DNA of 64,000 nucleotides, from contig NZ_JANDBD010000005.1 in NCBI RefSeq assembly GCF_024320865.1, positions 248,001-312,000 of the forward strand, in the 5' to 3' direction. Below are positions 53,482-62,883 of the stretch, in pieces. This DNA is from Mycolicibacterium arenosum. Its GTDB lineage: Bacteria; Actinomycetota; Actinomycetes; Mycobacteriales; Mycobacteriaceae. The notes beneath the pieces are model-generated. The model saw only the letters and a list, made by a program, of their open reading frames with translations, ran no database searches and had not been told where the DNA came from. The position numbers were made by a program, and so were the translations under genes. Within the stretch, counting starts at the first letter, position 1; each line of letters begins with the position of its first letter.

Positions 53482-55821
53482 CTACCCACGGCCGGGCTCC
53501 AGTCGAATGACGATCGCCTTGGACACCGGGGTGTTGGATGTGGCGGCGGTGTGGTCGAGCGGCACCAGGGAGTTCGTCTCCGGGTAGTACGCGGCGGCGT
53601 TGCCGACCGGCGTGGAGTAGGGCACCACCAGGAAGTCCTCGGCCCGCCGTTCTTCGAGTGCGCCGGATTCGCCGGTGTACTCCGAGACGAGGTCGACCCT
53701 CGCCCCGTCGGTGAGGCCGAACGCCTCGATGTCGGCGGGGTTGACGAAGACGACGCGCCGGCCGCCCTTGACGCCGCGGTAGCGGTCGTCGAGCCCGTAG
53801 ATGGTGGTGTTGTACTGGTCGTGGCTGCGCAGGGTCTGCAGGATGAGCCGGCCCTCGGGAACGGGCAGCCATTCGAGCGGGTTGACCGCGAAGTTGGCCC
53901 TGCCCGTGCTGGTGTCGAATTCGCGGGAGTCGCGCGGCGGGTGGGGGAGTTGGAAGCCGTCGGGCTGGCGGACCTTGCGGTTGTAATCGGCGCACCCGGG
54001 GACCACCGCGGCGATCGCATCGCGGATGCGGTCGTAATCGGCCTGGAACCGTTCCCAGGGCACCGGGTGGTCCGGTCCGAGAACGGCGCGGGCGAGCTGG
54101 GCGACGATCGCCACCTCGCTGCGCACCTCGGGACCCGGCGGCTGCAGGCTACCCCGGGACAGGTGCACCATCGACATCGAATCCTCGACGGTGACTTGCT
54201 GTTTGGTGCCGTTCTGAAGATCCTTATCGGTGCGACCCAGTGACGGCAGGATGATCGCGGTGGTGCCGGTCACCAGGTGGCTGCGGTTCAGCTTCGTCGA
54301 GACCTGAACCGTCAGCGAACAACTGCGCAGCGCCAACGCGGTCACGTCGGTGTCGGGCGTCGCCATGGCGAAGTTTCCGCCCATGCCCATGAAGACCGAC
54401 GCTCGCCCGTCCCGCATGGCGCGTATCGCGTCGACGGTGTCCATGCCGTGCTTGCGCGGGCTGACTATGCCGAACTCGGAATCCAGTGCGGACAGGAAGG
54501 ATTCGGGCATCTTCTCCCAGATGCCCATGGTGCGGTCACCCTGCACGTTGGAATGGCCGCGCACCGGGCACACCCCCGCTCCGGGTTTACCGATCATGCC
54601 GCGCATCAACAGCAGGTTGGTGAGCTCCGAGATCATCGGGACCGCGTGACGGTGCTGCGTGAGGCCCATCGCCCAGCACGCGACCGTCCGCTGCGACGAG
54701 ATGAACATCTGTGCGACGCGCTCGAGTTGCTCGCGATCGATGCCGGTGGCCTCAAGGACCGTTGCGATGTCGACCTCGCGCGTCTGAGCCTCGTAGGCCT
54801 CGAAGTTCGCGCTGTGCTCGGCGACGAAGTCTCGGTCGATCACGGTGCCGGGCGCGCGATCGTCGGCTTCCAGCATGAGCCGTCCCACCCCGGCGAACAG
54901 CGCCATGTCGCCACCGAGCCGGATCTGAACGAACTCGTCGGCGATGCCGATGCCGTGGCCGATCACGCCGTGCACCTTCTGAGGGTCCTTGAACCGCATC
55001 AGGCCGGCCTCGGGCAGCGGGTTGATCGCGATGATCTTCGCGCCGTTCTCCTTGGCCTTCTCCAACACCGACAGCATCCGGGGATGGTTGGTGCCGGGGT
55101 TCTGGCCGGCGATGACGATGAGGTCGGCCAACGCCAGGTCCTCGACGGTCACGGACCCCTTGCCGATGCCGATGGACTCGCTCAGCGACGCACCCGACGA
55201 CTCGTGGCACATGTTCGAGCAGTCCGGCAGGTTGTTGGTGCCGAAGCTGCGGACCAGGAGTTGGTAGAGGAACGCGGCCTCGTTGCTCGTCCGGCCGGAC
55301 GTGTAGAACACCGCTTCGTCCGGGCTGGCCAGCGCGTTCAGGTGCTGGGCGATGACGTGGTACGCGTGGTCCCAGCTGATGGGTCGATAGTGGTCGTCCC
55401 CGGCGCGCAGCACCATCGGATGGGTCAGTCGGCCCTGCTGGCTGAGCCAGTACTCGGGCCTAGCGGCCAGATCCGAGATCGAATGCCGGGCGAAGAACTC
55501 CGGCGTGACCACCCGCTTGGTGGCCTCCTCCGCGACGGCCTTCGCCCCGTTCTCGCAGAACTCGGCGAACTTGCGGCCGCCGTGCTCTTCGGGCCAGGCG
55601 CAGCCGGGGCAGTCGAAGCCGTGCCGCTGATTGAGCCGAACCAGGGCGGCGGCCGTGCGAAGCGGACCCATCGAGCTCAGGCCGCGCTGCATCGAGACCA
55701 GCACCGCCTTCACTCCGGCGGCTTCGTGCTCGGCGCCGGTGGTGACGACCGCGTGCTCGTCGTAACTCGCATCGATGTCGCGGGTGACATCTCGACCGGT
55801 CATGTGGCGTCGAATACCCAT
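53482..55821 (-). CDS. fdhF: FdhF/YdeP-family molybdopterin oxidoreductase
   Basis: The 779-residue protein has an N-terminal [10 protein letters not shown] motif, [22 protein letters not shown] in the molybdenum-ligand region, [22 protein letters not shown], and [19 protein letters not shown] typical of FdhF/YdeP. A full bacterial four-Cys [4Fe-4S] domain is not evident and the active-site residue is Cys rather than selenocysteine. It may oxidise formate or act in acid resistance as reported for YdeP. The ATG at 55821 follows TAGGCT six bases upstream, so translation is probably leaderless. fdhD follows. Confidence 0.9.
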   Translation of the reverse strand: MGIRRHMTGRDVTRDIDASYDEHAVVTTGAEHEAAGVKAVLVSMQRGLSSMGPLRTAAALVRLNQRHGFDCPGCAWPEEHGGRKFAEFCENGAKAVAEEATKRVVTPEFFARHSISDLAARPEYWLSQQGRLTHPMVLRAGDDHYRPISWDHAYHVIAQHLNALASPDEAVFYTSGRTSNEAAFLYQLLVRSFGTNNLPDCSNMCHESSGASLSESIGIGKGSVTVEDLALADLIVIAGQNPGTNHPRMLSVLEKAKENGAKIIAINPLPEAGLMRFKDPQKVHGVIGHGIGIADEFVQIRLGGDMALFAGVGRLMLEADDRAPGTVIDRDFVAEHSANFEAYEAQTREVDIATVLEATGIDREQLERVAQMFISSQRTVACWAMGLTQHRHAVPMISELTNLLLMRGMIGKPGAGVCPVRGHSNVQGDRTMGIWEKMPESFLSALDSEFGIVSPRKHGMDTVDAIRAMRDGRASVFMGMGGNFAMATPDTDVTALALRSCSLTVQVSTKLNRSHLVTGTTAIILPSLGRTDKDLQNGTKQQVTVEDSMSMVHLSRGSLQPPGPEVRSEVAIVAQLARAVLGPDHPVPWERFQADYDRIRDAIAAVVPGCADYNRKVRQPDGFQLPHPPRDSREFDTSTGRANFAVNPLEWLPVPEGRLILQTLRSHDQYNTTIYGLDDRYRGVKGGRRVVFVNPADIEAFGLTDGARVDLVSEYTGESGALEERRAEDFLVVPYSTPVGNAAAYYPETNSLVPLDHTAATSNTPVSKAIVIRLEPGRG

Positions 55822-55827
55822 ATTCTC

Positions 55828-55833
55828 AGCCTA
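55828..55833 (-). promoter_or_regulatory. -10 box of a leaderless promoter for fdhF-fdhD
   Basis: TAGGCT on the minus strand is followed by six bases and the ATG of fdhF. No ribosome-binding site is visible. Confidence 0.5.
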
Positions 55834-55884
55834 GGCCGCCAATCGGGTGAGGCGGTTGCCTACACGTCGAGGTGCGCCGGCGCG

Positions 55885-57597
55885 TCAGGGGCCGCGAACT
55901 CCCTTGCCGCCGTCGGCTTTGTCGTGGTCTGCGAGCAGCGGCGGGTGGGGTGGTCCGGGTTCGTCGCCCGTGTCGAGGTCGGGTTCGCTCGGTGGAGGCT
56001 CGTCGTCGAAGGCTGACCACGGGTCGAGCAGGGTCGTCAGCTCCGCTGTCTGCATATCGCACGTGGCGGGCGGTGTGGCGGGGCCGAAGGGGTAGGTCGG
56101 GTCGTCGGGGTCGAGGTACTCGAGGTCGTCGGGGTCGGGTATTGACACCGGTGGCAGCGGCGGTAGGGGCGGGGCGTCGAGGTTGTCCCAGGGGGTGAGC
56201 GATTCAGCCTGTGCGGCCGGGATTTCGGTGTCGTCGGGTTCGTCATCGTGTGGGGCGAGCAGGATTTCGGGGCGGTGGTAGCAGTTGATGCGGGCTTGTC
56301 CGGTGTCCAAGTGCGGCGGTGGGATCCATTCGCAGTCGTGATGGTCGTTGATGCGGGTGGTCCACCCACCGTTCTCGTCGACCGAGCGGTTGTCACCGCC
56401 GCAGGCGAGTGCCATCGTGTCGACGTTGGTGAGGCCGCCGCGGGTCCAGTCGGCGACCGCGTGGTGGACCTGACAGCCGTACGGGCCGACGGGGCAGCCG
56501 GGTTTGGTGCACCCGCCGTCGCGGCCGATGAGCATGATCCGCTGAGCGGCGGTGGCCACGCGTTTGGAGCGGAAGTGGTTCAGCGCCGAACCGGTGACAC
56601 CGTCGAACACGCAGAGGTGGTAGGCGGCGTGCCCGCCGAGGCGATCCAGGTCGTCGATGGTTAGCCGGGTGCCGCCGGCGGTGACGGCGATCCCGCGGCC
56701 TTCGAGGTCCTGCAGGGTGGTGCGGATGATGATCGACACCGGCAGCCCGTTGAGCTGCCCCAGGTCGGTCATCAACGCGATGCGCCCGACGACGACCAGT
56801 GCGTCGTGCTGCCGCTGGGCGAGGTTGCGGTCATCGGCGTCGATCTGGGTCTGTGAGGGGGTCCCGGACGTGCAGGGTTCGTCGTCGGCCGGGTTGCACA
56901 TGCCGGGCGCGGCGAACTTGGCGAACAGGACCTCCCAGACCGCGGCGGCTTCCGGGGACAGGGTCGCCGTCAGGGCGGTCATCCCGTCGCGGCCCTGGGT
57001 TCCGGTTCTCACCGCGCGTCGGCGTCGTCGTTCGCGGTCGTCGGGTTCGGGGCCGTCCTGGTCGAGTAGGAAGAGTCGGGTGGTTGCGGCGTCGCGCAGT
57101 TCCTTGGGTCCGTAGCCCACCGCGACGCGGACCAGGTCCACTTCGATCTGGGAGCGGGTTGTCTCATCGACCCACTGCGGGACGGCGTTCATGGTTTCGC
57201 GCAGGATCTTGACCTGCTCGGAGCTGATCAGCCCGACGCCTTGAGCGGCCGCGGTCGCGGGCAGCTTCGGGGACAGGGGTGGGCCGGTCACGGTGGGCTG
57301 CGGGGCCAGGTCGGCTGCCTCGGCCAGCCGGCGGCCCGCCTCGTAGGACGACAGCCGCCACCGCACGCGCAGCACCTCGTTCCAGGTCTTGGCGCCCAAC
57401 TCACGCGCACTGGTTTCGGCTTGCAGGCGGGCCAGACCGCGTTGGGACTGCGCGGGCAGTTGCCGGGTGGCGATCTCGATCCCGTCGAGGAACTTCAGCA
57501 CGCCGGCCCTGTCGAGCAGGTTGATGTCGCAGCCGGCTACCTCGTCGCACGCGGCGAGTAAGCGCTCCACCGCATCTGAGACGGCCGTACCGGACAT
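55885..57597 (-). CDS. 13E12-repeat family DUF222/HNH endonuclease-domain protein
   Basis: The 570-residue protein has the DUF222 N-terminal domain (VERLLAACDEVAG to about 340) and a C-terminal HNH domain with CTKPGCPVGPYGCQVHHAVADWTRGGLT and LACGGDNRSVDENGGWTTR. This architecture defines the mycobacterial 13E12/REP13E12 family, whose members in M. tuberculosis include Rv1148c and Rv1945. The tail is acidic and Pro-rich, unlike most members. Its exact role in DNA metabolism is unknown. The ATG at 57597 lies six bases after the -10 TATGTT, and a LexA-type SOS box overlaps the -10, so it is likely induced by DNA damage. Confidence 0.88.
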   Translation of the reverse strand: MSGTAVSDAVERLLAACDEVAGCDINLLDRAGVLKFLDGIEIATRQLPAQSQRGLARLQAETSARELGAKTWNEVLRVRWRLSSYEAGRRLAEAADLAPQPTVTGPPLSPKLPATAAAQGVGLISSEQVKILRETMNAVPQWVDETTRSQIEVDLVRVAVGYGPKELRDAATTRLFLLDQDGPEPDDRERRRRRAVRTGTQGRDGMTALTATLSPEAAAVWEVLFAKFAAPGMCNPADDEPCTSGTPSQTQIDADDRNLAQRQHDALVVVGRIALMTDLGQLNGLPVSIIIRTTLQDLEGRGIAVTAGGTRLTIDDLDRLGGHAAYHLCVFDGVTGSALNHFRSKRVATAAQRIMLIGRDGGCTKPGCPVGPYGCQVHHAVADWTRGGLTNVDTMALACGGDNRSVDENGGWTTRINDHHDCEWIPPPHLDTGQARINCYHRPEILLAPHDDEPDDTEIPAAQAESLTPWDNLDAPPLPPLPPVSIPDPDDLEYLDPDDPTYPFGPATPPATCDMQTAELTTLLDPWSAFDDEPPPSEPDLDTGDEPGPPHPPLLADHDKADGGKGVRGP

Positions 57598-57600
57598 GAG

Positions 57601-57616
57601 TCGAACATACATTCGA
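57601..57616 (-). promoter_or_regulatory. LexA SOS box overlapping a leaderless -10 of the 13E12 gene
   Basis: On the gene strand TCGAAT-GTAT-GTTCGA matches the mycobacterial SOS box TCGAAC-N4-GTTCGA at 11 of 12 fixed bases. The box contains TATGTT, which lies six bases before the ATG at 57597. LexA binding would cover the -10 of a leaderless promoter. Confidence 0.75.
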
Positions 57617-57627
57617 CCACTGACACG

Positions 57628-58728
57628 TCACCCCGGTTCGACGATCTGGATCACGCCGCCGGTCACGCCCGCGATGAACAGCCTGCCGGTCGTCGCGTCG
57701 ACCCCCAGCGTGTACGGGTTCTGCACGGTCGCGATCCGCCGGATCTCACGGGGCGTCTCAGAGGCCATCGAGTACCCGACCACCTCGTTGGTGCCCGACG
57801 ACGCGACCCACACCTCGTCGCGCGTCGGGTCGTAGGTGATGCCGTACGGGCCGCCGGGCTGCGGGACACTGGCTATCTCGCGGGGGTCCGTGGTGAACAC
57901 CCGGATCGCGTCCCCCCTCGTGTCCGTGGCGATGAGGCGTCCGTGTTTGTCCGCGACCAGGTGCGTCGGGCCGGCGCCGGCGGGGGTCGAGCCCTTGATG
58001 ACCAGCCGATCGGCGTCGTACACGGTCAGATCGTTCTTGCGCACGTCGAGCATGCCCATCAGTTCGCCCACCGGCGCCATGCCCGCGGGCTGCACACTGT
58101 CGGTGAACACCTTGACGATGTCGTCGCCGCGCAGCACCGTGGTCGTTCCGCCGAGTTCGTTCGCGACGAACACCGTGCCGTTCGGTGTCTCGGACGCGTC
58201 GTGCGGCACGGTGCCGGTGATGACCTGGGGTTCGGCAGCGCCGCCGGGGAGGTCGACCCGAACGAGGGCGTTCGCGCTTTCGACTGGGACCAGAACGGGC
58301 CCACCGGGTCGGGCGAGCTGGAGGTGGCGGACGAAGCCGGGGAGCGGCACCCGCTTGGTGACGGCGCCCGTGTCGGCGTTGATGAGGACGAGTTCATTGG
58401 GATTGCGCTTGGCGACGGCCACCGTGCGAGTCGTTGCATCGACGACGACGCCTTCGGGCGCGTCACCCACCGCGACCAGCCGCCCCGGTGGCGGCGACGC
58501 CGGTGCGGGCGCGCGCTGCGGTTCCGCCGGTGGTGGCAGTCCGTCGGCGGGCGGACGCGTGCCCTCGGTCGGCACGCCCGACGGCAGCAGTCCGGTGGTG
58601 GTCGGGGTCGGCGAGGCCGAAGGGGATGACGGGGTTGACGGGGTTGACGGTGGCGCGGTCCGGTCCTCGGCGGCAGCGCCACAGCCGCCGATCAGAGCGG
58701 CCACCAGAAGGGCTATGAAATAACGCAC
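57628..58728 (-). CDS. YncE-like beta-propeller lipoprotein
   Basis: The 366-residue protein has a lipoprotein signal with lipobox IGGC (Cys16), a disordered linker rich in Pro/Thr/Ser, and a C-terminal seven-bladed beta-propeller of the YncE type. Repeated blades such as TRTVAVAKRNPNELVLINADTGAV, TDTRGDAIRVFTTDPREI and RDEVWVASSGTNEVVGYSM are visible. Such proteins bind nucleic acids, metals or envelope ligands; function is unknown. The GTG at 58728 gives the right spacing to the lipobox. It ends 30 bases upstream of the 13E12 ATG, so the SOS box lies between them. Confidence 0.82.
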   Translation of the reverse strand: MRYFIALLVAALIGGCGAAAEDRTAPPSTPSTPSSPSASPTPTTTGLLPSGVPTEGTRPPADGLPPPAEPQRAPAPASPPPGRLVAVGDAPEGVVVDATTRTVAVAKRNPNELVLINADTGAVTKRVPLPGFVRHLQLARPGGPVLVPVESANALVRVDLPGGAAEPQVITGTVPHDASETPNGTVFVANELGGTTTVLRGDDIVKVFTDSVQPAGMAPVGELMGMLDVRKNDLTVYDADRLVIKGSTPAGAGPTHLVADKHGRLIATDTRGDAIRVFTTDPREIASVPQPGGPYGITYDPTRDEVWVASSGTNEVVGYSMASETPREIRRIATVQNPYTLGVDATTGRLFIAGVTGGVIQIVEPG

Positions 58729-58853
58729 CCCTACACCATTACCCCGAATTGTCACGTTGACGCGTGCGTAACAGTCCCGGAACACCGCGTTCCTACTGTG
58801 GGCCGGTCTAGTCCGCGAAACAGTTGCGGGCTCACGTCGTGATAGGAACTCCA

Positions 58854-61028
58854 TTGAGCGGAAACGCAGTCCGTCTGCAGGCGATCAACAGCGTCGAGGC
58901 GTATGTGCCTCCGGCCATCAGCTTCGACCCCGCCGAAGAGCCCGGTGAGATCTTCGGCGCGAACGTCTTCACCCTGGCCGAGATGCGGCTGCGGCTGCCG
59001 AAGTCGGTCTACAAGTCCGTCGTCGCGACGATCGAGAAGGGCGCGAAGCTGGACCCGGCCGTCGCCGACTCCGTCGCCTCGGTGATGAAGGACTGGGCGC
59101 TGTCCAAGGGCGCCACCCACTACGCCCACGTCTTCTACCCGATGACCGGACTGACGGCCGAGAAGCACGACAGCTTCCTGGAGCCCGTTTCGGATGGCCA
59201 GACGCTGGCCGAGTTCGCGGGCAAGACGCTGATTCAGGGTGAGCCGGACGCGTCCAGCTTCCCGTCCGGCGGTCTGCGCAGCACCTTCGAGGCGCGTGGT
59301 TACACCGGGTGGGACGTCACCAGCCCGGCGTACATCCTGGAGAACCCGAACGGCAACACGCTGTGCATCCCCACCGTGTTCGTCTCGATGACCGGTGAGG
59401 CGCTCGACTACAAGACGCCGCTGCTGCGCAGCCAGCAGGCCATGGGCGCGCAGGCCGAGCGCATCCTGAAACTGTTCGGGCACAGCAACTTCGACCACAT
59501 CGTGTCGTTCTGCGGGCCCGAGCAGGAGTACTTCCTGGTCGACCGTCACTTCTTCCTGGCCCGGCCGGACCTGATCAACGCCGGCCGCACCCTGTTCGGC
59601 TCCAAGCCGCCGAAGGGCCAGGAATTCGACGACCACTACTTCGGCGCCATCCCGGACCGTGTCCTCGCGTTCATGATGGACACCGAGCGCGAACTGTTCA
59701 AGCTCGGCATCCCCGCCAAGACCCGGCACAACGAGGTCGCGCCGGGCCAGTTCGAGATCGCGCCGATGTTCGAGCGGGCCAACATCGCCGCCGATCACCA
59801 GCAGTTGCTGATGACGACGTTCAAGACCATCGCCAAGAAGCACGGCATGGAGTGCCTGTTCCACGAGAAGCCGTTCGCCGGTGTCAACGGTTCGGGCAAG
59901 CACGTCAACTTCTCGATGGGCAACGCGCAGTTCGGGAGTCTGCTAGTGCCGGGTGACACCCCGCACGAGAACGCTCAGTTCCTGGTGTTCTGTGCGGCGG
60001 TCATCCGTGCGGTTCACAAGTTCTCCGGCCTGCTGCGGGTATCCGTCGCGTCTGCCACCAACGACCACCGCCTCGGAGCCAACGAGGCCCCGCCCGCGAT
60101 CATCTCGATCTTCCTCGGCGATCAGCTGGCCGACGTCTTCGAACAGATCGCCAAGGGCGCGGCGACGTCGTCGAAGGGCAAGGGCAGCATGATCATCGGC
60201 GTCGACACGCTGCCGGTGCTGCCGACCGATCCGGGCGACCGCAACCGCACCAGCCCGTTCGCGTTCACCGGCAACCGCTTCGAGTTCCGGGCACCGGGCT
60301 CGGGGCAGACGATCAACGTGCCGATGATCATCCTGAACACGATCATGGCCGACTCGCTCGATTACATGGCCACCGTGCTCGAGAAGGCCGTCGGAGAGGG
60401 CGAGGACTTCGACGTCGCCGTGCAGACACTGCTCACCGAGATCATCACCGAGCACGGCGCCGTCGTGTTCAACGGTGACGGGTATTCGGAGAACTGGCAG
60501 ATCGAGGCCGCCGAGCGCGGACTGCCGAACCTCAAGACGACGCTCGATGCGATTCCGGAGTTGGTCAAGCCCGAGGCGGTCGAGGTCTTCGAGAAGTACG
60601 GCGTGTTCAACGCCCGCGAGCTCGAGAGCCGCGTCGAGGTCCGGTACGAGATGTACGCGCTCACCATCGCAGTGGAAGCGAAGCTGACGTTGGAGGTGGG
60701 CTCCACGGTGATCCTGCCTGCGGCGATCCGCTACCAGACCGAGCTCGCGTCCAACGTGGCGACGCTCAAGGCCGCCGGCATCGATCCGGACATGACGCTA
60801 CTGGAGACGGTGTCGGCGCCGATCAAGGAGCTGACGGGTGCGCTGACCGCGCTCAAGACCGCGATGGATGAGCACGGCGGCGATTCGGCCGCCGAGGAGG
60901 CCGCGCACGCGCAGAGCCTGCTGCCGCTCATGGATGCGGTTCGCTCCGCCGCCGACACGCTCGAGGGCGTGGTGGCCGACGACCTGTGGCCGCTGCCCAC
61001 CTACCAGGAGATGCTCTACATCCTCTGA
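58854..61028 (+). CDS. Type III glutamine synthetase (GlnN-like)
   Basis: The 724-residue protein is of GSIII length and carries GSIII signatures: [30 protein letters not shown] [71 protein letters not shown] and [18 protein letters not shown]. It makes glutamine from glutamate, ammonia and ATP. Mycobacteria normally rely on type I GlnA1, so this is an accessory enzyme. The TTG at 58854 with AGGAA upstream is chosen; GTG 58839 and TTG 58824 are alternatives. It stands alone between a lipoprotein and a FadD gene. Confidence 0.92.
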   Translation: MSGNAVRLQAINSVEAYVPPAISFDPAEEPGEIFGANVFTLAEMRLRLPKSVYKSVVATIEKGAKLDPAVADSVASVMKDWALSKGATHYAHVFYPMTGLTAEKHDSFLEPVSDGQTLAEFAGKTLIQGEPDASSFPSGGLRSTFEARGYTGWDVTSPAYILENPNGNTLCIPTVFVSMTGEALDYKTPLLRSQQAMGAQAERILKLFGHSNFDHIVSFCGPEQEYFLVDRHFFLARPDLINAGRTLFGSKPPKGQEFDDHYFGAIPDRVLAFMMDTERELFKLGIPAKTRHNEVAPGQFEIAPMFERANIAADHQQLLMTTFKTIAKKHGMECLFHEKPFAGVNGSGKHVNFSMGNAQFGSLLVPGDTPHENAQFLVFCAAVIRAVHKFSGLLRVSVASATNDHRLGANEAPPAIISIFLGDQLADVFEQIAKGAATSSKGKGSMIIGVDTLPVLPTDPGDRNRTSPFAFTGNRFEFRAPGSGQTINVPMIILNTIMADSLDYMATVLEKAVGEGEDFDVAVQTLLTEIITEHGAVVFNGDGYSENWQIEAAERGLPNLKTTLDAIPELVKPEAVEVFEKYGVFNARELESRVEVRYEMYALTIAVEAKLTLEVGSTVILPAAIRYQTELASNVATLKAAGIDPDMTLLETVSAPIKELTGALTALKTAMDEHGGDSAAEEAAHAQSLLPLMDAVRSAADTLEGVVADDLWPLPTYQEMLYIL

Positions 61029-61041
61029 GTCACCGTCGACA

Positions 61042-61081
61042 AGCGCCGGGTGCGGGAACCCCGCCGTCCCGCCCCGGCGCT
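61042..61081. terminator. Bidirectional hairpin terminator between GSIII and FadD genes
   Basis: AGCGCCGGG-T-GCGGG (61042-61056) pairs with CCCGC-CCCGGCGCT (61068-61081), a 14-bp stem with one bulged T and an 11-base loop. It separates two convergent genes. Confidence 0.7.
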
Positions 61082-61092
61082 CTCGCGTGCCT

Positions 61093-62736
61093 TCAGCAGC
61101 CGACCAGCGCCGCGGAGTGGGACCGGCGCAGCTTCCCCGAGGGTGTCTTGGGGATGGTTCCCGGGCTGAGGACCACCACGTTGCGAGGCCGCATGTCGAC
61201 CTCGGTCACCACTTCGTGGGCGACGTCGTGCTTGATCCGGCGCACCTCGCCGGCATCCTCGAACGCGTTGGATTCAACGGCGACGGCGAATGATTCGCGG
61301 GAGTGGCCCGCATCGAGCCGCACCGCGACGGCGCAACCGGGGCGAACGCCGCGCACCCGACTTGCGGCCCGTTCGATGTCGGTGGGATAGATGTTGCGGC
61401 CGGCCATGATGATGACGTCCTTGACCCGCCCGCACACCACCATCTGTCCGCCATCGGTCAGGTAGCCCAAATCGCCTGTGTCGTACCAGCCCTGGTTGTC
61501 CCGGGCCTCGATGAACCCGCCCTTGGTGATGTAGCCCGCGGTGACGGGCTGACCGCGCAGTTCGATCACGCCCACCGCGCGGGCCGGGAGCAGGTTGCCG
61601 TCCTCGTCGATGATCCGTGCCTCGAGTCCGGCCAGCAGTGGGCCGAGGATCGCCAGCCGAGTGGTCTTGCCGCCGCCCTTGCTCGCAGGAATCGCCCGCC
61701 GCAGTGCGGCCAGCAGATCGGTGTCGACCTCGTCCACGACCAGTCCGCCGCCGCACTTCGAGAACGACACCGCCACAGTGGTTTCGGCCATACCGTAGGC
61801 AGGCAGCATGGCGCTCGGGCGCAGGCCGTACGGTGCGGCCGCCTCGATGAGCTCCTCCACGTCCGCGGGTTCCACCTGCTCGGCGCCCGACAGCGCCCAC
61901 CTCAGCGAGGAGAGGTCGAATTCGCCGGGAGTGGCGTTCCTTCGCAGCCGCTTGGCCAGCAGCACGTAGGCGAAGTTCGGAGCAGCCGTCATCGTGCCCC
62001 CGTACTTGTCGATGAGGCGCGGCCACAGCAGGATGTCGGTGAGGAAGTCCATCGGCGTGATCTTCACCAGCTCTGCGCCGAAATACATGGGCACCGTGAG
62101 GAATCCGGTCATTCCCATGTCGTGGAAGAGCGGAAGCCAGCTGACGATCACGTCGGTGTCCGTGTTGACTTCGGCGCCGGTGAACATCGCCTCGGCGTTC
62201 GAGACGAGGTTGTCGAACGTGATCTGGACGGCCTTGGGTGATCCCGTCGATCCCGAGGTCAACTGCATCAGCGCGACGTCGCTCTCGGCCGTGTCGACGG
62301 GATCGATCGGCGTCGCCTCGAGCAGATCCACCACGGTGAGCACCAGGACACCGTGTTCCTTCAGCACCGGAATGGCGGCGAGGAACGGGTCGGACACGAC
62401 GACGGCCTTGGCGGCGATCATGTCGATCACCGCGATGGTGTCCACCGCCCAGGACACCAAATCGGTCCGCGGTGTCGGCTGATGGAGCATGGTCATGCTC
62501 GCGCCACGCATCCACAAACCCTGCGCAGTCGGAGCGATCTCCACCGGGGCGCCGGCGAGCACGCCGATCGCGTCTCCGGGGCCGATTCCCGCCGCCGCCA
62601 GACCGCCAGCGATGCGCCTGGCTCGTTCGTGGACTTCACGCCAGGTGTGCCGGATCGGATGGTGAGGTTCGCCTGTCACCAGCCCGTTCGGGCTCAGGCG
62701 AGCATTGGCATACATGGTGTCGGTAAAGCGGCTCAC
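61093..62736 (-). CDS. FadD-family acyl-AMP ligase / acyl-CoA synthetase
   Basis: The 547-residue adenylating enzyme has [17 protein letters not shown] (P-loop A3), [16 protein letters not shown] (A5), [11 protein letters not shown] (A7), [20 protein letters not shown] (A8) and the C-terminal [11 protein letters not shown] with the A10 Lys. [18 protein letters not shown] is shared with mycobacterial FadD proteins active on long-chain acids. It activates a fatty acid for CoA- or ACP-linked pathways, but I cannot tell FAAL from FACL here. GGAGG lies 5-6 bases before the GTG at 62736, which fixes the start despite an open frame to 62844. Confidence 0.9.
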   Translation of the reverse strand: MSRFTDTMYANARLSPNGLVTGEPHHPIRHTWREVHERARRIAGGLAAAGIGPGDAIGVLAGAPVEIAPTAQGLWMRGASMTMLHQPTPRTDLVSWAVDTIAVIDMIAAKAVVVSDPFLAAIPVLKEHGVLVLTVVDLLEATPIDPVDTAESDVALMQLTSGSTGSPKAVQITFDNLVSNAEAMFTGAEVNTDTDVIVSWLPLFHDMGMTGFLTVPMYFGAELVKITPMDFLTDILLWPRLIDKYGGTMTAAPNFAYVLLAKRLRRNATPGEFDLSSLRWALSGAEQVEPADVEELIEAAAPYGLRPSAMLPAYGMAETTVAVSFSKCGGGLVVDEVDTDLLAALRRAIPASKGGGKTTRLAILGPLLAGLEARIIDEDGNLLPARAVGVIELRGQPVTAGYITKGGFIEARDNQGWYDTGDLGYLTDGGQMVVCGRVKDVIIMAGRNIYPTDIERAASRVRGVRPGCAVAVRLDAGHSRESFAVAVESNAFEDAGEVRRIKHDVAHEVVTEVDMRPRNVVVLSPGTIPKTPSGKLRRSHSAALVGC

Positions 62737-62883
62737 ACGATCCTCCGGGGGTAGGCGCAAATCCCAGAGGTCCGGAGGATCGGCGGATGCCAGCGCGATC
62801 AGTGTAGGCGCATAACGCGGATTACCTGCTTTCTCGGCCGGCATTCGCTCGCCCTGGGCCCCGTTTCGCCTGCGATCGTGGGG

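Noticed and set aside
54277..56016. 579-codon open frame antisense to fdhF
   Set aside because: It crosses the intergenic gap and both neighbours and lacks any conserved motif.
58620..58655. Short tandem GGGGTTGACG repeat as a regulatory site
   Set aside because: It lies inside the lipoprotein gene and encodes the Pro/Thr/Ser linker.
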